DNA of 64,000 nt from Donghicola eburneus (lineage in GTDB: Bacteria > Pseudomonadota > Alphaproteobacteria > Rhodobacterales > Rhodobacteraceae). Numbering within the stretch: position 1 is the first letter of the stretch; the number at the start of each line of letters is the position of its first letter. The notes under the pieces are model-generated. The model did no database searches. It worked only from the letters and a program-made list of their open reading frames with translations, and was not told the DNA's origin. Positions 16,630 to 25,298 of this stretch are shown here, piece after piece. Made by a program: the position numbers and the translations under genes. The DNA lies in NCBI RefSeq assembly GCF_900115865.1, contig NZ_FOXY01000006.1:62001-126000 (forward strand), given 5' to 3'.

Positions 16630-17688
16630 TTATCCTCCCATCAGGGCGCGGCCGCGCAGCAGCAGCCAGAGGAAGAAGGGCCCGCCCAAAGTTGCGGTAA
16701 TGATGCCGATGGGCAGCTCTGCTGGGGCCACGATCACGCGGCTGATCAAGTCCGCCAACAACAGCAGGCTCGCCCCCAGAAGCGCGGCATTGGGCAACAG
16801 CTCTTCGTGGTCGGGGCCTGAAATCAGGCGCAGCAGATGGGGCACGACGATCCCGACGAAGCCGATCCCGCCGCTCACCGCCACGGCAGCTCCGGTGGCA
16901 GCGGCGGTCGATAGGATCGCCAGACGCTTCAGACGTTGGACGGGCAGGCCGATGTGATAGGCGGCTGCCTCTCCCAGAGCGAGGCCGTTCAGCCCGCGCG
17001 CCAAAGGCCGCGCGCAGAGAAGACCCGCGATCATCAGGGGCGCGGCAGCCATCAGCTTGGTCCATGTCGCACCGGCCAGCGATCCGAGGCCCCAGAAGGT
17101 CAGGTCGCGCAGTTGGGTGTCGTCGGCAGCATAAATCAGCACGCCAGAGAGCGCTCCGGCGAGGGCGGAAATCGCGATCCCCGCCAACAGCAGTGTGGCG
17201 ATTGTCGTCACCCCACGCCGCGTCGCGATCGCGTACAGCACCATGATGGTCCCCCATGCTCCGAGTGCGGCAGCAAGCGGGACGAGCCAAGGGCCGAGCG
17301 CGCTCGCAAGCCCAAAAGGCAGAGCCGACCCCAGCACGATCGCGATGACAGCGCCCGTCCCTGCACCTGCGCTGACCCCGACAATTCCAGGGTCGGCAAG
17401 AGGGTTGCGGAACAGACCCTGCATCACTGCGCCGGACACAGCGAGCGCAGCCCCGACGACAATCGCCATCAGCATACGCGGCAGGCGGATGTCCCATAGA
17501 ACCACCTTGGCCGCCAAGGGCAGCTCTGCGGGGGTGACAGCTGCGACGAGTGCGTCCCACAAGGTGACGCCTGTCGCGCCCGTCGTCAGGCTTAGGACGC
17601 AGCAGGCCAGTAGTGCGACCCACAGCACACTGCGCACGCGAACCGCGATGGCGCGGCGTGGGGCAATATTGTCAGGGAAAGCAACCAT
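16630..17688 (-). CDS. hmuU: Haem ABC transporter permease HmuU (FecCD family)
   Basis: A 352-residue inner-membrane permease of the FecCD family with about ten hydrophobic segments. Hallmarks are DIRLPRMLMAIVVGAALAVSGA, QGLFRNPLADPGIVGVSAGA, and a GGIGFVGIVVPHLLR loop that contacts the ATPase. Its start at 17688 shares a base with the stop of hmuT (TGATG), indicating coupled translation. It imports haem from the periplasmic binding protein HmuT across the inner membrane, driven by HmuV. The length and motif set are normal for the family. Confidence 0.92.
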   Translation of the reverse strand: MVAFPDNIAPRRAIAVRVRSVLWVALLACCVLSLTTGATGVTLWDALVAAVTPAELPLAAKVVLWDIRLPRMLMAIVVGAALAVSGAVMQGLFRNPLADPGIVGVSAGAGTGAVIAIVLGSALPFGLASALGPWLVPLAAALGAWGTIMVLYAIATRRGVTTIATLLLAGIAISALAGALSGVLIYAADDTQLRDLTFWGLGSLAGATWTKLMAAAPLMIAGLLCARPLARGLNGLALGEAAAYHIGLPVQRLKRLAILSTAAATGAAVAVSGGIGFVGIVVPHLLRLISGPDHEELLPNAALLGASLLLLADLISRVIVAPAELPIGIITATLGGPFFLWLLLRGRALMGG

Positions 17689-18524
17689 CAGCCTGCCTCT
17701 TTGACCGAGTGTGCCAGTTGACGCGACAGATCACGGATGGCGTCGGGGGTGCGTGGGCCAAACCCCAGCAAGTATACGCCGTCCATGCGGATGATCGCCC
17801 CATTCTGCGCCGCTGGAGTCGCACCCAGAGCTGGGTGGGACTGGATCGCAGCGTCGTTGATCGCGTGCTCCCCAGCGCGGGCCATCATCAGGATCACGTC
17901 TGGGGCGGCGGTCAGGACTGCCTCGTCGGTGAGCTGCTTGTAGCCGTCAAACGCCGTAATCGCGTTTTGCGCACCGGCGAGGGTGATGATGCCGTCGGCT
18001 GCGGTTTCGCGGCCCGCTGCCATCACACGGCCCCCTTGCAGGGACATCACGAACATGACGGATACATCATGATTTGCAGCGTCCGCTTGGGCTGCGGCCA
18101 GTTGTGTCTCGATACGGTCCGCAAGTGCATCGCCCTGATCCTCTAGCCCCAAGGCGTCTGCGATCACGTGGACCTTTGCAGGAATCGCTGCTGCGTCGTA
18201 GCCGCTGGGAACCGTCACCCACGGGACACCTGCGCCAGTCATCAGATCAACTGTTTCCGCTGGACCCGCGCCGGATTCGGCCAGAATGAGGGTGGGATCA
18301 ACGGAAAGGATACCTTCGGGGGCCAAGCGGCGGACGTATCCAACGTCAGGCAACGCCTCGGCCTGCGCGGGATGGGTCGAGGTTTGATCCCGTCCAACCA
18401 GCAGATCACCTGCCCCCAACGCATAGACGATTTCGGTTACCGCCCCGCCAAGAGACAAGACGCGCGGGGTTTCTTCGGCCACTAGAGTGGTTGGCAGCAG
18501 GGCAATGAGGGCAAGCCAGCGCAT
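17688..18524 (-). CDS. hmuT: Periplasmic haem-binding protein HmuT
   Basis: A 278-residue exported protein with a signal peptide (MRWLALIALLPTTLVAEE) and the class III periplasmic-binding fold: RVLSLGGAVTEIVYALGAG, VGRDQTSTHPAQA, GYVRRLAPEGILSVDPTLIL and the later LTDEAVLTAAPDVILMM. It delivers haem to HmuU. ATG 18524 is chosen because it gives the same one-base TGATG overlap with the preceding stop as at the hmuT-hmuU junction; a GTG three bases earlier (18527) is equally possible. The tyrosine in GYVRRL is in the position of the haem ligand in this family. Confidence 0.92.
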   Translation of the reverse strand: MRWLALIALLPTTLVAEETPRVLSLGGAVTEIVYALGAGDLLVGRDQTSTHPAQAEALPDVGYVRRLAPEGILSVDPTLILAESGAGPAETVDLMTGAGVPWVTVPSGYDAAAIPAKVHVIADALGLEDQGDALADRIETQLAAAQADAANHDVSVMFVMSLQGGRVMAAGRETAADGIITLAGAQNAITAFDGYKQLTDEAVLTAAPDVILMMARAGEHAINDAAIQSHPALGATPAAQNGAIIRMDGVYLLGFGPRTPDAIRDLSRQLAHSVKEAG

Positions 18525-19567
18525 CACAGACCCTCCGCCGCTGTGGGCAGGTCACGGACGATGTGGTTCCAGCCCTCGTAGAAATCCTCATCACGGGTTC
18601 GGACCCCGAAAATTTGCAGGATCAGCCCTCCCATGGCATCAAAAGCCTCGACCGACAGGGCAGTGCCGCGACGGGTGGGCTTTTCGACAGCGTACACCTC
18701 GGCGATGGGGTCGGTCTTGAGGTGCAGGTTAAAGCCGGGATCAAGGATGTTGAACCACGGGCCCATGACCTTGGTGGTTTGCGGGGTGCCTGTGTGGATC
18801 TGGATACAGCCGTGGTTCCCGACAAAGGTCATCACTGGCACTTCTTGGACGGCACTTTGTTCTAGCGCGGTCAGAACGGCACCGGCGTCCAATTGCCGGA
18901 CAAAGGGCGCACCCGCGACACGATATGCCCCAAGGCGGTTCATCTTTAGCCGGTCAACGAGGCCCAGAAACTGATGGGTGTCAGTCATGGCTGCCCATTG
19001 CTCGCGCAGACGGTTGGCTTTGTCGTGGTTCTCTTTGGCAGGCTCAATCGCGCGACGCGGCTCAAAATCCCCCACGGGGGCCGCAACACGCAGCTGTTCG
19101 ACTACGTCGGCCCATGGCTCGGCGTCCGAGGCGGCGGTCAGATGGACCTTGTGCATTGCATCGCCCGCCGCATCAAAGAATTGCAGCGAATGACGCGGCC
19201 CATCGTCGGTGTGACGCTCGACCGCAAAACCGCGCACAAAATGGCGGGGGAAATAGCGCATGTCGATCGGGCGGTTCAGGATCATGCCAGCGCGTTCTCC
19301 GGCGCGGTATTCGCCATACTCGCCGTGCACTTCGCTGACGACATGCTCATTGCGGGTCAAAGCCATGACCTGTCCGAAACGCGGCACTTGGGCTAGCGCG
19401 GCTGTCAGATCGGCGGTGATTGGCGTTACACCCTCGCCGATATGGGCGTCGAGCACAGCGGCCTCTGACAGTCCATGGGTGGTGGCGAAGTCGCGGATAC
19501 GCTGGTTCGGGTTTTCCGTGCGCAGGGATCGGATGTCTGCGGCGGTCAGGTGAATGTCTTTAGGCAT
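18524..19567 (-). CDS. hmuS: Haem-handling/degrading protein HmuS
   Basis: A 347-residue cytoplasmic protein of the HmuS/HemS/ChuX family: two tandem similar halves, with VMALTRNEHVVSEVHGEYGEY in the first and VMTFVGNHGCIQIHTGTP in the second. The conserved His of each half lies in these blocks. Family members bind imported haem and pass it on or cleave the ring. It is the first gene of the hmuSTUV-tonB operon and diverges from the receptor gene, sharing a 223-bp control region that contains a promoter and a perfect dyad. The start is ATG 19567. Confidence 0.92.
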   Translation of the reverse strand: MPKDIHLTAADIRSLRTENPNQRIRDFATTHGLSEAAVLDAHIGEGVTPITADLTAALAQVPRFGQVMALTRNEHVVSEVHGEYGEYRAGERAGMILNRPIDMRYFPRHFVRGFAVERHTDDGPRHSLQFFDAAGDAMHKVHLTAASDAEPWADVVEQLRVAAPVGDFEPRRAIEPAKENHDKANRLREQWAAMTDTHQFLGLVDRLKMNRLGAYRVAGAPFVRQLDAGAVLTALEQSAVQEVPVMTFVGNHGCIQIHTGTPQTTKVMGPWFNILDPGFNLHLKTDPIAEVYAVEKPTRRGTALSVEAFDAMGGLILQIFGVRTRDEDFYEGWNHIVRDLPTAAEGL

Positions 19568-19660
19568 GAGAAGGCACCCCGTAGAACGGTAGATTGGATT
19601 AAGTGCCTAGCTTCGCCGCTGTGCATGAGGGAACACGGGCAATGCGGGGTAAATCAATAG

Positions 19661-19689
19661 TTGACAATAATAGTAAGAAAAAATATCCG
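19661..19689 (+). promoter_or_regulatory. Candidate promoter of the haem receptor gene
   Basis: TTGACA at 19661-19666 is a perfect -35 hexamer; 17 bp later TATCCG (19684-19689) keeps only three bases of the -10 consensus. It points toward the receptor gene, about 100 nt upstream of its ATG, and the dyad at 19699-19721 would cover the transcription start. Confidence 0.5.
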
Positions 19690-19698
19690 GCGCAAGTC

Positions 19699-19721
19699 TG
19701 ATCCGCAAATGATGCGGATCA
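19699..19721. promoter_or_regulatory. Perfect 9-bp dyad, candidate iron/haem-responsive operator
   Basis: TGATCCGCA and TGCGGATCA flank AATGA in the region between hmuS and the receptor gene. The size (23 bp) and perfect symmetry are typical of a dimeric repressor site. It overlaps the predicted start of receptor transcription. There is no T-run, so it is not a terminator. It does not match the Fur box or the ICE motif that I know. Confidence 0.55.
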
Positions 19722-19790
19722 CATCCATGATATCTTTCACTGCCAGCCCCGTGCCAGCGCTGTAACCTTCTGATCAAAGGGGACTGCTCT

Positions 19791-21764
19791 ATGCGGACTT
19801 CTCTCTCTGTACGTGTGGCATTGCTGGCCAGCTGCGCGATGTGTTTTTCGACTGGCGCCTTGGCCCAAGACATCACTCTGGACCCTGTCGTTCTGGCCAA
19901 ATCCAAACGCGAGGTGCAAACCGACACCGCCATTTCCGAAACCGTTGTGACCGAAGAAGAGGTCGAGGACCGGCAGGCCGGCACGATCGCTGAACTGGTG
20001 GATACTGTGCCGGGCGTGACTCTGGTCAACGGCTCTAGCCCCCAAGGGTCGGGTATCAATATTCGTGGCTTTGGCGCGAACGGCACCTATGGCAGTGACC
20101 AAAAAGTTCTGATTCAGGTGGACGGCGCGAATGTCGGGTCCGAAGAACTCTACCGCATCGGTACACAGCTCTACACTGATCCATCGTTGTACAAAGAGGT
20201 TACGGTTGTGCGCGGCATGGCGGGAACCTTTGAGTACGGTTCGGGCGCCATTGGTGGTTTGGTGCGTCTAGAGACTAAGGACGCCTCGGACTTTACCGGC
20301 GGCGAGCCGGGCTTCAAACTGCGCCAGACCCTGCAATTCGGATTGAACGGCGGGCAGTTTGCGAGTTCCAGCGTGCTGGCGTGGCAGCCGTCCGAGGATC
20401 TGGAGCTGCTTGGGAACTACACCTATCGCAGCCAAGAAGCGCAGAAGGACGGGAATGGCGACAATGTCAGCGATGACGGCTACGAATTGCCTTCTTGGGC
20501 GGTCAAAGCGCGCTATCGCTTTGGTCAGGATCGCGCCCACGCCTTAATGTTCTCGATGGCGGAAACCACGTCCGAAGAGACAGACGTGCCCTACAACAGC
20601 TTTGCCAGTGCAACAGACAATTTCGGCAATGTGGACCGAAGCGTATTCTCGGAAACCCGCACTCTGCGCTACACCTATGATGCGCCAGGCAATGACTGGC
20701 TGAACCTGACGGTTGAGCATTCGCGGGCCGAACAGCAGATTGAGTCCAGCTACGTGTCGGGCAGTTCTGTGCTCGAGGCGAACCCCTTCGTGTGGCCGAA
20801 CTTGCAGCCGCTGGTGAATGCAGACCAGCACTACGTCACCGCCAAAACTACGGTGAAGAACCAGTCGCTGTTCCAGACTGGCGTGCTGAGCCACGATCTG
20901 CGCTACGGCTACGAGCACATCCAGAAAGACCGTCTGGATGCCTCGTCTGCGCCGGGGGGTAACGATCTGCGCGATGCGTTCTTTGTGGTCGATGACATTC
21001 AGTGGGGCGGCCTGACCCTGACGCCCGCGATCCGCTATGAAAAACAGGCGATCCGCAGCGATTACGGCGACTACGCGAACGAGGCGCTGATGGGCGGGCT
21101 GTCTGCGCGGTATGCCTTTGACAATGGGATGACGGTGTTTGGCAGCGCGTCCTATTCCGAGAACCTTCCGATCCTCGACGATCTGACCAATGCCGATTAC
21201 ATGGAGCGCAGCGAAAAGGCGCACACCTTTGAACTCGGTGCGGCTTATGAGCGGAGCAGCCTGTTTTCTGGTGGGGATAGTGCGGCGATCAAGCTGACCC
21301 ACTATCGGACCGAGGTGTGGGATGTGACCAGCTACTCGGGCGTGACCAACATCGCTCTGCAGGGCTACGAGCTGGAGGGCTCTTACAGCACGGACAGTGG
21401 GTTCTACACTGACGTGAACAGCACGTGGAGCTTTGGCCGTGACACCACTGACGGTGCCGAGAATGATTGGCAATACACGCCCGCAAACACGCTCAGCGTC
21501 GCTGTTGGCAAGCGTTGGGGGCAGGAGTTCGACCTAAGCTGGGAAGTGGTCGCAAACGCTGAGCGCGAATTTAACGACGTGACCACCGACCAAAGCGTCG
21601 TCCACAATCTGCGCGCCACCTATCGCCCGCAAAGCGGCGCAATGGAGGGCTACGAAGTGCGTGTGGGGCTCGAAAATGCGGGGGATCTGGACTACACGCC
21701 TTACCTCGCGACGCGGTCTGCCCCCGGTCGCAATCTGAAGCTTACACTGACCAAGACGTTCTAA
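19791..21764 (+). CDS. hmuR: TonB-dependent haem/iron outer-membrane receptor
   Basis: A 657-residue receptor with a signal peptide (cleavage after ALA near residue 25), a TonB-box-like stretch just after it (ITLDPVVL), and a plug domain (TIAELVDTVPGVTLV, NIRGFGANG, VTVVRGMAGTFEYGSGAIGG). A 22-strand-type barrel ends in LTLTKTF with the required terminal Phe. It diverges from hmuSTUV-tonB, so haem is the likely ligand. I did not find a clear FRAP/NPNL haem-receptor block, so the ligand rests on context. The ATG at 19791 is the start that yields the signal peptide. A strong terminator follows. Confidence 0.9.
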   Translation: MRTSLSVRVALLASCAMCFSTGALAQDITLDPVVLAKSKREVQTDTAISETVVTEEEVEDRQAGTIAELVDTVPGVTLVNGSSPQGSGINIRGFGANGTYGSDQKVLIQVDGANVGSEELYRIGTQLYTDPSLYKEVTVVRGMAGTFEYGSGAIGGLVRLETKDASDFTGGEPGFKLRQTLQFGLNGGQFASSSVLAWQPSEDLELLGNYTYRSQEAQKDGNGDNVSDDGYELPSWAVKARYRFGQDRAHALMFSMAETTSEETDVPYNSFASATDNFGNVDRSVFSETRTLRYTYDAPGNDWLNLTVEHSRAEQQIESSYVSGSSVLEANPFVWPNLQPLVNADQHYVTAKTTVKNQSLFQTGVLSHDLRYGYEHIQKDRLDASSAPGGNDLRDAFFVVDDIQWGGLTLTPAIRYEKQAIRSDYGDYANEALMGGLSARYAFDNGMTVFGSASYSENLPILDDLTNADYMERSEKAHTFELGAAYERSSLFSGGDSAAIKLTHYRTEVWDVTSYSGVTNIALQGYELEGSYSTDSGFYTDVNSTWSFGRDTTDGAENDWQYTPANTLSVAVGKRWGQEFDLSWEVVANAEREFNDVTTDQSVVHNLRATYRPQSGAMEGYEVRVGLENAGDLDYTPYLATRSAPGRNLKLTLTKTF

Positions 21765-21787
21765 GGTTGGCCCCATACCTGACCACG

Positions 21788-21817
21788 AAAGCCAGCATTA
21801 CACGTGCTGGCTTTTTG
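21788..21817 (+). terminator. Intrinsic terminator of the haem receptor gene
   Basis: AAAGCCAGCA (21788-21797) and TGCTGGCTTT (21805-21814) pair around a 7-nt loop, with the last arm running into TTTTTG. It lies 24 nt past the receptor stop codon. Confidence 0.9.
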
Positions 21818-21985
21818 TTTCTGTATGAAACAAAGACAGTGTCTGAAAGGCAATAAATACGGGCAGATGACGCCATCTTTCGTTGACGGATGCTCGCCCA
21901 CAGACCAATCTCATAGCCAAAGGATGCAACGGGTCTCAACGAGGAGGGGCCCCTTGTAGCCAATTTTGGGATTGGAGGATTTTTA

Positions 21986-23137
21986 ATGAATATTCAAGCC
22001 ACGATCGGGAAAGACCAAGAGTCTGTGGCCGGCGTTATTTCTTACCTGACACGCATCGAATTCGGCGAGGGCGCTCTTGCGAAACTGCCCTCGCTCTTGA
22101 ACGAACTGGGTGTGACCAAGCCGCTCATCTGCACGGACAAGGGGCTGGTGGCCACTGGCTTGATTGCGCGCGCCACTGCAGAGCTGAAGCACCACGCTGT
22201 CTATGATGGTACGCCCGCCAACCCAACCGAAGAGGCCGTGTTGGATGCTTGGGACGTGTACCGAACCAATGGATGTGACGGGATCGTCGGAATTGGCGGC
22301 GGGTCCTCTTTGGACTTGGCCAAGGGCGTTCGTATCCTGACAGGCCATCCGCCGCCTTTGGGGCAATACGCAGCGATCAATGGTGGCGTCACCCGTATTC
22401 ACGGCAAAATCCGACCGCTGATCGCCGTGCCCACAACCGCGGGCACAGGCTCCGAAGTGGGGCGAGGGGCTGTGATTATTACCGCAGATGGCCGGAAATT
22501 GGGGATTTTGTCGCCGTACAATCTGCCTTCGATCGCGCTGTGCGATCCAGAGCTGACCTACGGGCTGCCGCCAATGTTGACGGCCGCAACAGGCATGGAC
22601 GCGATTTCGCACTGCCTCGAGACGTATATGGCACCTGCCTTCAACCCTCCGGCCGAGGCGATTGCCCTGCATGGTCTGGACTGCGGTTTGCGCTCGATCG
22701 AGGCGGCCACCACCAATGGGCTGGACCGTGAGGCGCGCCGTGACATGATGGTTTGTGCGTTGGAGGGGGCAATGGCCTTTCAAAAGGGGCTCGGGGCGGT
22801 GCATGCTCTGACCCACCCGCTCGGCGCCATCCGCGAACTAAACCTGCACCACGGCACGCTTAACGCAGTTCTGATGCCAGAAGTCTTGCGCTTTAATCGC
22901 CCCGCCATCGGTGACAAGTGGGACGAACTGACAAAACGGATGGGCGGCGATCCCGCTGAACAGTGCGCAGCGCTGAACCAGCGGCTTGGCATGCCGTCGG
23001 GACTATCTGAAATGGGCGTGACTCCGGCGATGATGGAAAAAGTCTCTCAGGATGCGCTCAAGGATCACTGTCACGCCACGAACCCACGCAACGCAACCCA
23101 GCGCGATTATCTAGAAATCCTAGAGCGCTCTGCCTAA
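21986..23137 (+). CDS. Iron-containing (type III) alcohol dehydrogenase
   Basis: A 383-residue NAD(P)-dependent dehydrogenase. It shows GIGGGSSLDLAKG (nucleotide-binding loop), VPTTAGTGSEVG, and the metal ligands of this family in GMDAISHCLE and HALTHPLGA, with another His in LNLHHGTLNAV. It is the full family length. The start ATG 21986 has GGAGGA upstream. The gene stands alone between two terminator-like structures, so context gives no clue to the substrate; simple alcohol/aldehyde or hydroxy-acid-semialdehyde interconversion is the family norm. The GC content matches its neighbours. Confidence 0.9.
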   Translation: MNIQATIGKDQESVAGVISYLTRIEFGEGALAKLPSLLNELGVTKPLICTDKGLVATGLIARATAELKHHAVYDGTPANPTEEAVLDAWDVYRTNGCDGIVGIGGGSSLDLAKGVRILTGHPPPLGQYAAINGGVTRIHGKIRPLIAVPTTAGTGSEVGRGAVIITADGRKLGILSPYNLPSIALCDPELTYGLPPMLTAATGMDAISHCLETYMAPAFNPPAEAIALHGLDCGLRSIEAATTNGLDREARRDMMVCALEGAMAFQKGLGAVHALTHPLGAIRELNLHHGTLNAVLMPEVLRFNRPAIGDKWDELTKRMGGDPAEQCAALNQRLGMPSGLSEMGVTPAMMEKVSQDALKDHCHATNPRNATQRDYLEILERSA

Positions 23138-23143
23138 GCGCTA

Positions 23144-23167
23144 GGGGGCGCGCGTCACAGCGCCCCC
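23144..23167 (+). terminator. GC-rich hairpin after the alcohol dehydrogenase gene
   Basis: GGGGGCG (23144-23150) and CGCCCCC (23161-23167) are perfect arms with a 10-nt loop, 6 nt after the stop codon. There is no T-run, so termination efficiency is uncertain. Confidence 0.55.
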
Positions 23168-23255
23168 GATTGACCTTGGTCGCCGTTCCGTCAAAGATGA
23201 AGAGACCCCTGCGCCAGTGATTTTGGCGCGACTGACATGACGGCGGAACAGGCGA

Positions 23256-23624
23256 ATGGATGCTGGCAAGGTTGTTGTTTGGGTATTTGGTGCGACGATT
23301 GCTGGCCTAACGGCCTATAATTTCCGATACGAGATCGGGGATCTTCTACATTTTGAACGGCGCGAGATTTCGGCAGAGATCACGTTAGATAATCGCTGTG
23401 AATTCCGCGACTCCGTGATGATCGTGCGCGACCAGGACACCGATGCTTTTGCCAAGTTCTACGGGGGTGTCGCGATCCTGAAGACCAAAGAACGAAATCG
23501 CGTGCGGCTTGAGTTCGACCCCAAATACGACGACGTCGAGTTCTTTGGCACAGAGTTTCCGGCTCAAGAAAAGTTGACCTTAATCGCGGACTGCAAGAAT
23601 GCCCGCAAATACATCTTCTTCTGA
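23256..23624 (+). CDS. Small membrane-anchored hypothetical protein
   Basis: A 122-residue protein with one N-terminal hydrophobic segment (VVVWVFGATIAGLTAYNF) and a charged, probably extracytoplasmic domain. That domain has two cysteines (in NRCEF and ADCKN) that could form a disulfide. I do not recognise the family. It converges on pssA with a 4-nt gap, so it may be a conserved neighbour of phosphatidylserine synthase, but no function is proposed. The ATG at 23256 is preceded by GGAACAGG. Coding is supported by the uninterrupted frame and sensible composition. Confidence 0.65.
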   Translation: MDAGKVVVWVFGATIAGLTAYNFRYEIGDLLHFERREISAEITLDNRCEFRDSVMIVRDQDTDAFAKFYGGVAILKTKERNRVRLEFDPKYDDVEFFGTEFPAQEKLTLIADCKNARKYIFF

Positions 23625-23628
23625 CGGT

Positions 23629-24387
23629 TTAGCTAAAGAAGCGGCCTCTGGCGTCGATCACACATTTGATCAGGATGACGACATAGGCCGTATCCACTGC
23701 GATCAGCAGCAAGAAGGGGCGAGTGAACAATACACCGATCCCGACCACGACCGCGAACATGAACAGAACAATCAACGGCCGCGGGACGCGGAGTCCCTTG
23801 GGTGACAGGGTCTTGAGTGTCGAGATCATCAGCAGCGCCGAAAACGCTGTCCAAAGCGCCACAAGGATCGGCACCGCGTTGGTGTCGACGACTTCGCCAA
23901 GCCAGAGGAAGAGGGGCAGCAGAGCCAAGTACGCACCGCCGGGTGCGGGGACCCCGATGAAGTGGGTGCTGGTCTTTTCGTCGTCCAGCGCCTGCCCCTT
24001 CATCACGTTAAAACGGGCCAATCGCAGGCAGGTCGCGGCTGCAAAGATCAGAACGAAAACCCAGCCAATTGTGCCAAGCTGGTTCAGGATGGATTGATAC
24101 AGCAGGACACCGGGCGCAACGCCAAAACACAGGAAGTCAGAGAGAGAATCCAACTCGGCGCCCATCTTGGACGTCGCATTCAAGCGCCGCGCCAGCAGGC
24201 CATCCAGCCCGTCCATCAAGGACGCGAGCAAGATCAGGCCCACAGCCCCGATGTAGTTTTCGTCCATAGAAAACCGGATCGAGGTCAAGCCAAAGGCCAT
24301 CCCTGCCAGCGTGACCATGTTCGGCAGCAGCAGCAGGAAGGGGACTTTTTCGGACTGAACCGGGGGGCGTGGGCTGTGATCTGTCAT
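23629..24387 (-). CDS. pssA: CDP-diacylglycerol-serine O-phosphatidyltransferase
   Basis: A 252-residue integral membrane enzyme with the CDP-alcohol phosphotransferase signature D59..D62-G63..A66-R67........G76...D80...D84. It condenses CDP-diacylglycerol with serine to give phosphatidylserine. It carries six to eight hydrophobic segments, as expected of the PssA type II form. It begins 4 nt after the psd stop codon, so the two form one operon for phosphatidylethanolamine synthesis. The alternative family members (PgsA, choline type) are less likely given this pairing. Confidence 0.93.
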   Translation of the reverse strand: MTDHSPRPPVQSEKVPFLLLLPNMVTLAGMAFGLTSIRFSMDENYIGAVGLILLASLMDGLDGLLARRLNATSKMGAELDSLSDFLCFGVAPGVLLYQSILNQLGTIGWVFVLIFAAATCLRLARFNVMKGQALDDEKTSTHFIGVPAPGGAYLALLPLFLWLGEVVDTNAVPILVALWTAFSALLMISTLKTLSPKGLRVPRPLIVLFMFAVVVGIGVLFTRPFLLLIAVDTAYVVILIKCVIDARGRFFS

Positions 24388-24391
24388 GGGA

Positions 24392-25066
24392 TCAGGACTT
24401 TGCGTTCAAATCCGCGAGAACGGTCTCACCGGCGATCATAGTCTGGCCGATTTGCACCTTGGGCTCGACGCCGTCGGGCAGGTAGATGTCCAGACGCGAT
24501 CCAAAGCGGATCAGGCCAAAACGCTCGCCGGTCGCCAGCGTCTGCCCCTCTTTGGACCAGCACAGGATGCGGCGTGCCACGAGGCCCGCGATCTGTACGA
24601 CACCGTAGCGGCGACCGTCTTCGAGTGCGACTGTCAGGCCGTTCCGTTCGTTGTCCTCGGACGCTTTGTCGAGCGAAGCGTTCAGAAACTTGCCGGGACG
24701 GTACGCGACCTTTTCCAAGGTTCCTGCTGCGGGCAGACGGTTCACGTGGCAGTTGAACACCGACATAAAGACCGAAATGCGGGTCATCGGCTGGTCGCCC
24801 AAACCCAATTCAGCGGGCGGCACAGCGGGTTCTAGCAGCGAAATGATCCCGTCCGCAGGCGAAATCATCAGGCCAGGCTGCGATGGGGTGACGCGCACCG
24901 GATCGCGGAAAAAGTAGTAGACCCAAACGGTCAGACCGACGCCGATCCAGCCAAGCGGCTCCCAGATCAGAAAGAGGATTACCGTGATCGCGGCGGCAAT
25001 CGCCACGAATTTGCGCCCCTCGGGGTGCATCGGTTTGACAAAGGTCGAGAGCATGGAAACAGACAT
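24392..25066 (-). CDS. psd: Phosphatidylserine decarboxylase proenzyme, short form
   Basis: This 224-residue form has an N-terminal membrane anchor (residues ~20-45), [17 protein letters not shown] and, near the C-terminus, RFGSR. Self-cleavage at G189-S190 would create the pyruvoyl group. It converts phosphatidylserine to phosphatidylethanolamine. I chose ATG 25066 (MSVSMLSTF), which gives the family-like N-terminus behind a modest AGAGG; an upstream extension of 33 codons is open but unlike the family. It is co-transcribed with pssA. The lipid made is one possible substrate of the PlcP-like enzyme at 12171-12992. Confidence 0.92.
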   Translation of the reverse strand: MSVSMLSTFVKPMHPEGRKFVAIAAAITVILFLIWEPLGWIGVGLTVWVYYFFRDPVRVTPSQPGLMISPADGIISLLEPAVPPAELGLGDQPMTRISVFMSVFNCHVNRLPAAGTLEKVAYRPGKFLNASLDKASEDNERNGLTVALEDGRRYGVVQIAGLVARRILCWSKEGQTLATGERFGLIRFGSRLDIYLPDGVEPKVQIGQTMIAGETVLADLNAKS

Positions 25067-25259
25067 CGGGGCCTCTGGTGCTGCGGGTTTGCGGCGTCCT
25101 AGCCTAAAATCTAGCGGGATGTTAGTGGGTTTGAACAGAATGCGGCAGAACGAACGCAGGCGCAATCAGTTGCAAGGGGCGATAATGCACAGAATCCCCG
25201 ACCCCGCGGGATCGTGAACTGTGTTCATGGGCTAAGCTTGGGGGAAATGGCACGAGATT

Positions 25260-25285
25260 CGGCCAACCCAAGTGCGGATTGGCCG
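25260..25285 (-). terminator. Hairpin after the phosphoribosyltransferase-HAD gene
   Basis: CGGCCAA (25260-25266) and TTGGCCG (25279-25285) pair around a 12-nt loop, 13 nt past the stop codon at 25299. No T-run follows, so it may only stabilise the 3-prime end. Confidence 0.4.
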
Positions 25286-25298
25286 GAAATCGAGTTCT

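Noticed and set aside
20544-21473. 309-codon minus-strand frame
   Set aside because: Antisense to the barrel of the TonB-dependent receptor; composition is that of a shadow frame.
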